Shown piece by piece: positions 1-6,376 of a stretch of 9,552 nt of DNA; position 1 is the first letter of the stretch; every line of letters starts with the position of its first letter. The stretch covers positions 1 to 9,552 of the forward strand of contig JAASSE010000012.1 of assembly GCA_021768055.1 (NCBI GenBank), written 5' to 3'. The DNA comes from Gammaproteobacteria bacterium. GTDB taxonomy: Bacteria; Pseudomonadota; Gammaproteobacteria; SZUA-229. Under the pieces are notes generated by a model. The model did not search any database, had not been told where the DNA came from, and saw only the letters and a program-made list of their open reading frames with translations. The position numbers were made by a program, and so were the translations under genes.

Positions 1-555
1 GGCGTAGTCGAGCAGACCCTGCTCACCCAGATAGCCGCCGCCCCATACCATGTGGCATATCGGGAAATAAACTACGGTTGACCAGACCACACTGAACAAC
101 AACATGGACGAGAACTTCATGCGTTCTGCAAAACCGCCAACCACCAGAGCAGGGGTAATGATCGCAAAAGTCAACTGGAACATCACAAACACGGTCTCCG
201 GCAAAGTACCGCTCATGGATTCGCGCGTGACTTCAGCCAGGAACAGGTTGCTGAGGCCACCCACCCAGGCACTGCCCTCGGAAAATGAAAGGCTGTAGCC
301 ATATACAACCCAGATGATGGTCACGGCACATGCAATCATGAAACACTGCATCAGCACCGACAATACGTTCTTGCTGCGCACAAGTCCGCCATAAAACAAT
401 GCCAGGCCCGGCAAGGTCATGAACAACACCAGTGCAGTCGAGGTAAGTATCCAGGCGGTGTCACCGGTGTCCAGCTCTTCTGCATGCGCCGCCACCGGCG
501 CAAGTAACATCATGAGTGACGCAAGCCCATAGTTAAGGCTTTTAATTAATTTCAT
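1..555 (-). CDS. amtB: Ammonium transporter, AmtB type (amt1), C-terminal part outside the window
   Basis: This is an inner-membrane Amt/Rh-family channel that moves ammonium into the cell. Only the first 185 codons are present; the gene runs off the left edge. The protein starts with a signal peptide like that of E. coli AmtB (charged MKLIK, hydrophobic core, AHA-E cleavage near residue 25). The family blocks PGLALFYGGLVRSKN, VVYGYSLSF, GGFAERMKFS and HMVWGGGYL follow. The first of the paired pore histidines would lie just past the cut. The ATG at 553-555 has a GGGGGA-type ribosome site about 7 nt upstream. It follows glnK1 (752-1090) on the same strand after 196 bp, the classic glnK-amtB order, so GlnK1 probably gates this channel. 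It is clearly diverged from amt2, which lacks a signal peptide. Confidence 0.95.
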   Translation of the reverse strand, partial: MKLIKSLNYGLASLMMLLAPVAAHAEELDTGDTAWILTSTALVLFMTLPGLALFYGGLVRSKNVLSVLMQCFMIACAVTIIWVVYGYSLSFSEGSAWVGGLSNLFLAEVTRESMSGTLPETVFVMFQLTFAIITPALVVGGFAERMKFSSMLLFSVVWSTVVYFPICHMVWGGGYLGEQGLLDYA

Positions 556-751
556 TTTTATTCCCCCGGGGAAAATATCTCAGGTTTATTGGTTGATTGA
601 ATGTTTCTGAAAAAGATTTCAGTTTATCAACGCATAGAAATTTTTCGGATAGGCGAGGCAAAATGACGCACAGGAAGGGAGTTTACAAATTAGTAAATGA
701 CCGACCGAGCATCATTTTAACGACGCATAGACGAAAAAGAGCATGCGTTAT
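556..751. other. Intergenic region glnK1-amt1 with an AT-rich dyad
   Basis: These 196 bp separate glnK1 from amt1 and contain no credible gene. They hold a 16-bp near-perfect dyad at 682-697 (TTTACAAATTAGTAAA, one mismatched pair). The motif CGCATAGA occurs twice, near 630 and near 723. I found neither a sigma-54 -24/-12 element nor a U-run terminator. Such a long gap inside a glnK-amtB pair leaves room for a separate amt1 promoter or an mRNA processing site, but no convincing promoter can be called. Confidence 0.35.
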
Positions 752-1090
<339 letters not shown>

Positions 1091-1145
1091 TTATCCCCCG
1101 ATTTGTAAGGTTTTTGTCCTGGATGTTTTTACTGTTTGCTGATGC

Positions 1146-1173
1146 AAAAAACCCGAACATTACTGACCGGGCT
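1146..1173 (-). terminator. Possible second terminator downstream of amt2
   Basis: Read on the minus strand, AGCCCG (1168-1173) and CGGGTT (1150-1155) can form a 6-bp stem containing one G-U pair with a 12-nt loop. A run of Ts follows, partly shared with the stem (1146-1151). It lies about 60 bp after a stronger hairpin and shares the string TGACCGGGC with it. It is weak alone, but the position between amt2 and glnK1 makes a tandem terminator plausible. Confidence 0.4.
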
Positions 1174-1229
1174 GTGTATCGACTCCTTGCGCACTTTTTA
1201 CCACACTCAGTGCTGCTGTGCATCAGCTG

Positions 1230-1258
1230 CAAAAATGACCGGGCAGTTGCCTGCCCGG
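1230..1258 (-). terminator. Rho-independent terminator after amt2
   Basis: A perfect 8-bp GC-rich stem, CCGGGCAG (1239-1246) with CTGCCCGG (1251-1258), has a 4-nt loop. On the minus strand it is followed by TCATTTTTGC, giving a five-T run. It begins 28 bp after the amt2 stop codon. It would end, or reduce, transcription coming from the porin-glnK2-amt2 part before glnK1. Confidence 0.75.
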
Positions 1259-1286
1259 CCAAGCACATACCAACAGGAGTCTTAGT

Positions 1287-2537
1287 TTATTTGTTGGTAA
1301 ATTCCGGATAAGCCTCGAGGCCGCATTCGCCGATATCGACGCCTTCGTATTCCTCTTCGGCCGATACACGAATACCCATGACCATTTTCAGCACAAACCA
1401 CACTGCGAAGCTGGCGATGAAGGTCCAGGCAAAGATAACGACCAGGCCATAGAGCTGTGCACCGAACGTAGCGTCGCCGTTGGTCAGCGGAACCGCGAGC
1501 AGTCCCCATATGCCGACGGTACCATGCACAGATATCGCACCGACAGGATCGTCGATCCTGAACTTGTCGAGCGCGACAATCGACAGCACAACCAGTACCC
1601 CGCCGAGCGCACCGATCAGGGTGGCCGAGCCCGGTGATGGTGCCAGCGGTTCTGCCGTAATTGCTACCAGGCCTGCGAGGGCACCGTTCAGCGTCATGGT
1701 CAAATCAGCCTTGCCGAACAGCACGCGGGCAGCAACCAGTGCGGCAACGACGCCACCGGCGGCAGCTGCATTGGTGTTAACGAATACCATTGCAACCGCA
1801 TTGGCTTCCTCGACGTTGGATACCTTGAGCTCCGATCCACCGTTGAAACCGAACCAGCCCAGCCACAGGATGAAAGTACCCAGTGTGGCCAGCGGCAGGT
1901 TGGCGCCGGGAATCGGGTGAATTTCACCGTTCGGGCCATATTTGCCTTTACGGGCGCCGAGCAGCAGGACACCGGCCAGCGCGGCAGTCGCACCACACAG
2001 GTGCACAACACCGGAGCCGGCGAAGTCATTGAAGCCAGCGGCATCCAGGAAGCCACCGCCCCATTTCCAGTAACCCTGCAGCGGGTAGATGAAGCCGGTC
2101 ATGACAACGGCGAAGATCAGGAAGCTCCACAGTTTCATGCGTTCAGCAACAGCACCTGACACGATCGACATCGCGGTCGCAACGAACACGACCTGGAAGA
2201 AAAAGTCAGACAGGCCTGAGTAATAGGGCGCATCCTCGCCACCTGCGATGACGTCGGCGGCCGCGTTGTCAGCTTTGCCCAGGATGTCACCAAAGCCCGG
2301 CCACCATGAATTGACGGCGTCACCGGGGTACATGATGCTGTAGCCCATCAGCATATACATGATGCAGGCAACGGCAAACAGGGAAATGTTCTTGGTCAGG
2401 ATTTCCGCGGTGTTCTTGGAACGAACCAGTCCGGCTTCGAGCATGGCGAAACCGGCAGCCATCCACATCACGAAAGCTCCCATTACCAGGAAATAAAATG
2501 TATCCAGCGCGTAGCTGAGTTCTAGTACTTGAACCAC
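1287..2537 (-). CDS. amt: Ammonium transporter (amt2), complete
   Basis: This complete 416-residue Amt/Rh-family inner-membrane ammonium channel has about eleven hydrophobic segments. The translation opens directly into the first membrane helix, with no cleavable signal peptide, unlike amt1. Family marks are GFAMLEAGLVRSKNT (28-43), AERMKLWSFLIF (131-142), YWKWGGGFLDAAGF (156-169), the paired pore histidines His179 (GVVHLCG) and His338 (AISVHGT), and the cytosolic tail EGVDIGECGLEAYPEF (398-413), which in this family mediates subunit coupling and PII contact. The start is GTG at 2535-2537, chosen because a strong GGAGG lies 7 nt upstream. glnK2 ends only 29 bp upstream, so the two are almost certainly co-transcribed and GlnK2 is the likely partner. 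A strong hairpin terminator follows. Confidence 0.97.
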   Translation of the reverse strand: MVQVLELSYALDTFYFLVMGAFVMWMAAGFAMLEAGLVRSKNTAEILTKNISLFAVACIMYMLMGYSIMYPGDAVNSWWPGFGDILGKADNAAADVIAGGEDAPYYSGLSDFFFQVVFVATAMSIVSGAVAERMKLWSFLIFAVVMTGFIYPLQGYWKWGGGFLDAAGFNDFAGSGVVHLCGATAALAGVLLLGARKGKYGPNGEIHPIPGANLPLATLGTFILWLGWFGFNGGSELKVSNVEEANAVAMVFVNTNAAAAGGVVAALVAARVLFGKADLTMTLNGALAGLVAITAEPLAPSPGSATLIGALGGVLVVLSIVALDKFRIDDPVGAISVHGTVGIWGLLAVPLTNGDATFGAQLYGLVVIFAWTFIASFAVWFVLKMVMGIRVSAEEEYEGVDIGECGLEAYPEFTNK

Positions 2538-2566
2538 AATTGATCCTCCAGATTCTGTTAGGGCGA

Positions 2567-2959
<393 letters not shown>

Positions 2960-2992
2960 TCAGTTAAAGGGTTAATATCGATCGCTCATCCC

Positions 2993-3685
2993 TTACAACA
3001 ATTCGAACTCTTTGCCCCACATGATCGTGAAACGAACATTGTCAGCTGTAGAACCACCGACAGTTTCATCTATGTCGTTCTTATCAACAGCAAAGGTAAA
3101 ATCGCCCTTGCTCAGACTTGCTCCATAATGGATGTAATCAACTTCACCGACACCTGCTGCGCCATCGTTATCGAACATGTATGAACCCAGGTATACACTG
3201 ACATCGCCTGCCTTGGTTTCAAAATCAGCACTGCCGTAAACGTACAAATCGTCTTCAACGAAGACACCGCCAGTATTTCCACTTGCGTTATCTACTGTCA
3301 GGTTTGCACCGACAGTGAACATATTGAATGTGCCTGAGGCATATAGCTCGGTGAAGTTGAACTCTGGTGTTACTGGGTACTGGTAGGTGATCACACCCAC
3401 GTCATAGCCAATACCACCGGCTTCGCCACCATAGCCACCATAAACATCCATTTCGTAGCCATCGCCATCGCCTGAAAAATCGACATTGGACACCCAGGTA
3501 CCGACATAGAAGCCACCAGAACTCCAGTCAAGACCACCTTGACCCGCAGCCTGATCAGCCGTCTGTGTAGCGCCACGCCAGATGTAGTTATTGGTCAGAG
3601 AAACGTTACCGCTCAGATCTGCTGAAGCAACGCCGCTGGTTAATACTGCTGCCGCTGCAGCGCCTAAAACTATTGATTTGGTCAT
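2993..3685 (-). CDS. TorF/Gcw_chp-family putative outer-membrane porin
   Basis: This 230-residue protein has a clear Sec signal peptide (MTKSIVLG, an Ala-rich core, cleavage after ASA near residue 22). The mature part is rich in Gly, Tyr, Asp and Val with alternating polar and aromatic residues, as in a small beta-barrel. The segment NNYIWRGATQT followed by QGGLDW and GFYVGTWVSNVDF matches the start of the family I know as TIGR02001/Gcw_chp ('TorF family putative porin'), whose function is not established. Family length is about 220-250 residues. The ATG at 3683-3685 has GGAG 7 nt upstream. The chain ends ...FELL rather than in the common terminal Phe. It is the first gene after the sigma-54 promoter and NtrC sites, so it should be induced by nitrogen limitation with glnK2-amt2. 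Passage of ammonium or another nitrogen source across the outer membrane is my inference from context. Confidence 0.85.
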   Translation of the reverse strand: MTKSIVLGAAAAAVLTSGVASADLSGNVSLTNNYIWRGATQTADQAAGQGGLDWSSGGFYVGTWVSNVDFSGDGDGYEMDVYGGYGGEAGGIGYDVGVITYQYPVTPEFNFTELYASGTFNMFTVGANLTVDNASGNTGGVFVEDDLYVYGSADFETKAGDVSVYLGSYMFDNDGAAGVGEVDYIHYGASLSKGDFTFAVDKNDIDETVGGSTADNVRFTIMWGKEFELL

Positions 3686-3743
3686 GAGTAGACTCCAATT
3701 TAGTTAAGAAAAAGTTCAGTTCATAAAACTGTAACAAGCTGAT

Positions 3744-3760
3744 TGCAGTCATCGTGCCAA
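3744..3760 (-). promoter_or_regulatory. Sigma-54 (RpoN) -24/-12 promoter of the porin-glnK2-amt2 operon
   Basis: On the minus strand the sequence reads TTGGCACGATGACTGCA. The consensus is TGGCACG-N4-TTGCW. The -24 GG and -12 GC have the exact ten-base spacing sigma-54 requires, and only the first T of the -12 element differs (CTGCA). The predicted start site is near 3733, giving a leader of about 48 nt before the porin ATG. Two NtrC-type dyads lie upstream at the usual enhancer distance. The agreement of promoter, enhancers and gene function makes this call strong. Confidence 0.88.
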
Positions 3761-3833
3761 CTTTGGTTTTACTACGAATATCAATGGCATATACTGTTTT
3801 TGAGAATGATTAACTGAAACTTAAATCCTTAGA

Positions 3834-3850
3834 TGCACTAAATTGGTGCA
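3834..3850. promoter_or_regulatory. NtrC binding site, strong copy
   Basis: TGCACTAAATTGGTGCA matches the NtrC dyad TGCACCA-N3-TGGTGCA with one substitution in 14 defined bases. Its centre is about 109 bp upstream of the predicted sigma-54 start site. It lies in the divergent gap between the porin gene and ubiK. NtrC phosphorylated under nitrogen limitation would bind here and act on the promoter at 3744-3760 by DNA looping. Confidence 0.85.
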
Positions 3851-3865
3851 CTATAAAAAAGCGTT

Positions 3866-3882
3866 CGCTCCAACTTTGTGCG
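3866..3882. promoter_or_regulatory. NtrC binding site, weaker second copy
   Basis: CGCTCCAACTTTGTGCG matches 10 of the 14 defined bases of TGCACCA-N3-TGGTGCA. Its centre lies exactly 32 bp (about three helical turns) beyond the centre of the strong site, near -141. This phasing on one DNA face is what cooperative NtrC oligomerisation needs. The match alone would be modest; the spacing is what makes it credible. Confidence 0.6.
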
Positions 3883-3932
3883 GCATCTGCGTTAGTATTA
3901 GGGACAGCTACCAAACTCAGGACCAAATCCGA

Positions 3933-4178
3933 ATGGTTAACCGCGACGCATTGACAGACCTGGCAAAACGCATCACTTCGCTGATACCGGAAAACGTGCA
4001 ACACGTGCAGTAGGACCTCGAAGCCAACATCCAGGCGCTGCTGCAAAGCGCCCTGTCGAAAATGAACCTGGTTACGCGCGAAGAATTCGACGTGCAGACC
4101 GCGCTGCTGGAACGCACGCGGGAGAAGCTGGAGAAACTGGAAAAGCTTTTAGATGAGCTGGAGCAAAAGAACCAATAG
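3933..4178 (+). pseudogene. ubiK: ubiK (YqiC/BMFP family), interrupted by an in-frame amber codon
   Basis: UbiK is a small accessory factor that, with UbiJ, supports the soluble ubiquinone-biosynthesis complex; older annotation calls it YqiC or BMFP-domain membrane fusogenic protein. Reading from the ATG at 3933, 26 codons (MVNRDALTDLAKRI..., then PENVQHVQ) precede a TAG at 4011-4013. The same frame then continues to the TAG at 4176-4178 with unmistakable family sequence: DLEANIQALLQSAL, then LVTREEFDVQTALLERTREK and a Leu/Glu/Lys coiled coil. The full frame would be 80 residues, in the family range. Aligned without gaps to E. coli YqiC, the amber sits at a Glu, so one G-to-T change (GAG to TAG) would explain it. 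It could be a recent null mutation, a sequencing error or suppressed readthrough. comM lies downstream, as in Pseudomonas-like genomes. An AGGA lies 10 nt before the ATG. Confidence 0.85.
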
Positions 4179-4245
4179 AGTTCTCATCATATTTTTAACA
4201 ACTGAGGCTATAGAGAAATCCAGGCTAAAAAAATAGCCATCACGC

Positions 4246-4274
4246 TTCGGATTTATTACTATTCACACTATAAA
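4246..4274 (+). promoter_or_regulatory. Candidate sigma-70 promoter for the leader ORF and comM
   Basis: TATAAA (4269-4274) is a fair -10 element. TTCGGA (4246-4251), 17 bp upstream, is a poor -35 that keeps only the TT and final A of TTGACA. The predicted start near 4281 lies just before the AAGGAG ribosome site at 4286-4291. A short hairpin, GGCTA-A6-TAGCC (4223-4238), lies upstream. The AT-rich gap after ubiK suits a promoter, but the match is weak. Confidence 0.35.
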
Positions 4275-4297
4275 AAGTAAACAGTAAGGAGTGCTGA

Positions 4298-4369
4298 ATG
4301 ATTTACTTCGACAGGATGTCACGCTTATACACCTCGTTCCTCGCCACTCGTCCCTCGTCCCTGTTTTAA
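4298..4369 (+). CDS. 23-codon leader ORF overlapping the comM start (TAATG)
   Basis: ATG at 4298 sits 6 nt after a textbook TAAGGAG ribosome site (4285-4291) and opens a frame of 23 codons (MIYFDRMSRLYTSFLATRPS and three more). Its TAA stop at 4367-4369 shares its last A with the ATG of comM (TAATG). comM itself has no recognisable Shine-Dalgarno sequence before 4369, so ribosomes finishing the leader probably restart on comM by termination-reinitiation. The peptide resembles nothing I know. Its second half is encoded by the heptamer repeat at 4332-4366, so the peptide sequence may be incidental and the act of translation the point. Another explanation is that an insertion separated the original ribosome site from comM. 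Confidence 0.55.
   Translation: MIYFDRMSRLYTSFLATRPSSLF
4332..4366 (+). repeat. Degenerate heptanucleotide tandem repeat before comM
   Basis: Five consecutive 7-mers align in register: CCTCGTT, CCTCGCC, ACTCGTC, CCTCGTC, CCTGTTT, with consensus CCTCGTC. The run fills the space between the leader ORF's ribosome site and the comM ATG. Because seven is not a multiple of three, gain or loss of a unit would shift the leader frame relative to its stop at comM. The copies are imperfect, which argues against high current instability. Confidence 0.6.
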
Positions 4370-5883
4370 TGCGCCTGGCCAAGATCTACACGCGCGCACT
4401 GGTGGGTATCCACGCTCCCGAGGTTGTGGTCGAAGTGCATATTTCCAGCGGCCTGCCGTCCTTATCGATTGTCGGGCTACCGGAAGCGGCGGTGCGCGAG
4501 AGCAAGGACCGTGTGCGTGCTGCGATACTGAATTCACAGTTTGAATTCCCAATGCGACGCATCACCGTGAACCTGGCACCGGCGGATCTGCCCAAACACG
4601 GCGGCCGCTATGACCTGCCCATCGCGCTGGGCATTCTCGCCGCCTCCAACCAGATCAAAACGGATCTGCTTGATGCGCATGAATTTCATGGTGAGCTGGC
4701 CCTGTCCGGCCAGCTGCGTCCGGTGCCGGGCACTTTGCCGGCAGCACTGGCGGCACTGGGTAGTAATCACATTATCGTGGTACCCGCTGAAAACGCTGAG
4801 GAAGCAGCATTGATTGGCAAGGTAAAAGTCAAAGCCGCAAACACCATGCTGGAAATCTGCAATTATCTGCAACAACAGGGTGAACTGCACGAGCCGGACA
4901 AACCGGCTGATACACATAAACGCACACGCAGTGTCGCGGACATGTCCGATGTACGCGGCCAGCACCGGGCACGGCGTGCGCTGGAAATCGCCGCCGCCGG
5001 TCGGCATAACATGTTAATGGTGGGGCCACCCGGTACCGGCAAGTCCATGCTGGCCAGCCGGCTGCCCGGTATATTGCCGCCCATGACCGAACAACATGCA
5101 CAGGAAAGCGCGGCAGTCAGCTCCATCAGTCATCAGGGTTTTCAAGTGAGCAACTGGAAACAGCGTCCATTTCGAAATCCACACCACACGGCATCGGGCG
5201 TTGCACTGGTCGGCGGCGGCTCCAATCCCTCGCCCGGTGAAATCTCGCTGGCTCACAACGGCGTCCTGTTCCTCGATGAACTCACCGAATTCGACCGTCA
5301 CGTACTGGATGTGCTGCGCGAACCGCTGGAGACAGGCAGCATCACCATATCACGCGCGGCCAGGCAGGCAGACTATCCCGCCAACTTCCAGCTGGTGGCA
5401 GCGATGAATCCCTGTCCACAGGGTTACAGTTGCGATGGCAAGAACCTGTGCCAGTGCAGTCACGAACAGCAGCAGCGCCACCGCAGCCGTATTTCCGCAC
5501 CGCTGCTCGACCGCATCGACATCCATATTGAAGTTCCACGGCTTGATAAGCAGGTACTCGACCAGAATGCGGTCAGGGGTGAGTGCAGCGATACCATACG
5601 GCGGCGTGTTTGCAATGCCTACGAACGGCAGTTGTCGCGCGCGGGGAAAAGCAATGCGGAACTGACTTCAACTGAAGTCGACACTTACTGTCGCATTAAA
5701 ACCGGTGAGCGCAAACTGCTTGAACAGGCCATGGAAAAACTGAACCTGTCGGCCCGCGCCTATCACCGCATCCTGAAACTTGCGCGTACCATTGCAGATG
5801 TGGCTGAAAGCGAAAACATACTCCAGACCCACCTGACAGAAGCCATCTCCTATCGCAGCCTGGACCGCTTTACCAGTCATTGA
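4369..5883 (+). CDS. comM: ComM/YifB, Mg-chelatase-like AAA+ branch-migration helicase
   Basis: ComM is a hexameric AAA+ helicase that extends heteroduplex by branch migration when incoming DNA is integrated during natural transformation. The 504 residues are the normal family length. An N-terminal ChlI/Lon-like domain opens with MRLAKIYTRALVGIHAPEVV and carries GLPSLSIVGLPEAAVRESKD. It is followed by the AAA+ core with Walker A GPPGTGKS (219-226), RNPHHTAS, Walker B GVLFLDEL (298-305), a four-Cys segment CPQGYSC...CQC (349-363) and APLLDRID near 377-384, then the Mg-chelatase C-terminal domain (LSARAYHRILKLARTIADV). I chose ATG 4369 because family homology starts there. The frame stays open upstream to a GTG at 4291, but that codon lies inside a ribosome-binding sequence. 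There is no Shine-Dalgarno of its own, so coupling to the leader ORF is likely. It suggests competence but does not prove it. Confidence 0.95.
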   Translation: MRLAKIYTRALVGIHAPEVVVEVHISSGLPSLSIVGLPEAAVRESKDRVRAAILNSQFEFPMRRITVNLAPADLPKHGGRYDLPIALGILAASNQIKTDLLDAHEFHGELALSGQLRPVPGTLPAALAALGSNHIIVVPAENAEEAALIGKVKVKAANTMLEICNYLQQQGELHEPDKPADTHKRTRSVADMSDVRGQHRARRALEIAAAGRHNMLMVGPPGTGKSMLASRLPGILPPMTEQHAQESAAVSSISHQGFQVSNWKQRPFRNPHHTASGVALVGGGSNPSPGEISLAHNGVLFLDELTEFDRHVLDVLREPLETGSITISRAARQADYPANFQLVAAMNPCPQGYSCDGKNLCQCSHEQQQRHRSRISAPLLDRIDIHIEVPRLDKQVLDQNAVRGECSDTIRRRVCNAYERQLSRAGKSNAELTSTEVDTYCRIKTGERKLLEQAMEKLNLSARAYHRILKLARTIADVAESENILQTHLTEAISYRSLDRFTSH

Positions 5884-5941
5884 GCAAGCTCACTGAGCTA
5901 CGCCAGACCTGATAAAATACCCCCGATTTTGTACCAATCGA

Positions 5942-6018
5942 GCGCCCGTAGCTCAGCTGGATAGAGTACAGGCCTCCGAAGCCTGTGGTCGGTGGTTCGA
6001 ATCCACTCGGGCGCGCCA
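5942..6018 (+). tRNA. tRNA-Arg, anticodon CCG
   Basis: A complete 77-nt tRNA folds as a cloverleaf. The acceptor stem is GCGCCCG (5942-5948) with CGGGCGC (6008-6014), followed by G and an encoded CCA (6016-6018). The anticodon stem is CAGGC/GCCTG around the loop CTCCGAA, giving anticodon CCG (5976-5978), which reads the arginine codon CGG. The T-stem GGTGG/CCACT encloses TTCGAAT. A GATAAAAT string at 5911-5918 could serve as a -10 region, without a clear -35. A small lipoprotein gene starts only 24 nt after the CCA, with no terminator between. Confidence 0.97.
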
Positions 6019-6042
6019 ATAATAAGTCCACAAGGGACCAAC

Positions 6043-6330
6043 ATGAAGCATATGAAATACATGCCGGGCATTTTGCTGACAGCACTCTTGTTAGCCGGTT
6101 GCGCTGACGATGAAGTCGAAATCACAGGCATCGTTGAACTGCGTCCTGTAACTGCTCAGGGGACATGGATCATTGACGGTGTGAAATACCGCGTTCCCAA
6201 AAAAGTAGAACTGGATGACGAGAAGGGGCCATTGGGTATCGGCGCCTGCGTTGAAATAGAACTAGACGGCGGCGTGGTAACAGAGATCGAAACCAAGGAT
6301 CCAGACGCATGCAGAAAAGAAGCCGGGTAA
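6043..6330 (+). CDS. Small predicted lipoprotein of unknown function
   Basis: The 95-residue protein has a lipoprotein signal peptide: positively charged MKHMKYM, a hydrophobic stretch, and lipobox LLAGC with the lipidated Cys at residue 20. The mature part (about 75 residues) contains ITGIVELRPVTAQGTWIIDGVKYRVP and later GACVEIELDGGVVTEIETKD, a pattern of short beta strands like the small DUF5666-type or OB-like modules. That resemblance is my reading of the pattern, not an established match. It also has two cysteines (GAC and DAC) that could pair. I chose the ATG at 6043 because AAGGGA lies 5 nt upstream; the same frame is open further upstream, but that would overlap the tRNA. Residues after the lipobox (ADDE) do not include the Asp+2 inner-membrane retention signal, so outer-membrane placement is likely. 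No function can be assigned. Confidence 0.75.
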   Translation: MKHMKYMPGILLTALLLAGCADDEVEITGIVELRPVTAQGTWIIDGVKYRVPKKVELDDEKGPLGIGACVEIELDGGVVTEIETKDPDACRKEAG

Positions 6331-6353
6331 CTCCGACTTTGATCAAGATTTAC

Positions 6354-6376
6354 AAAACCATCCTCGTCGGGGTTTT
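6354..6376. terminator. Bidirectional terminator between convergent genes
   Basis: AAAACC (6354-6359) and GGTTTT (6371-6376) form a 6-bp stem around an 11-nt loop, giving an A-run on one side and a T-run on the other in either direction. It occupies the gap between the plus-strand lipoprotein gene (stop at 6330) and the minus-strand gene ending at 6377. It is short, but the location between convergent stop codons supports it. Confidence 0.6.

Noticed and set aside
1091..1286. A second sigma-54 promoter upstream of glnK1
   Set aside because: I looked for GG-N10-GC with TGGCAC and TTGC flanks on the minus strand and found no acceptable match; only T-rich strings near the terminators.
4291..4368. 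Extension of comM to GTG 4291
   Set aside because: The GTG overlaps the ribosome-binding sequence itself, the 26 extra residues include the repeat-encoded stretch, and ComM homology begins at the ATG at 4369.
5887..5899. AGCTCACTGAGCT palindrome after comM as a terminator
   Set aside because: The stem is only 5 bp with a 3-nt loop and has no T-run, so it does not meet the terminator pattern.
5992..6042. Earlier start for the small lipoprotein inside the tRNA
   Set aside because: It would overlap the tRNA T-arm and acceptor stem and put 17 residues before a good lipoprotein signal peptide. AAGGGA before 6043 marks the real start.
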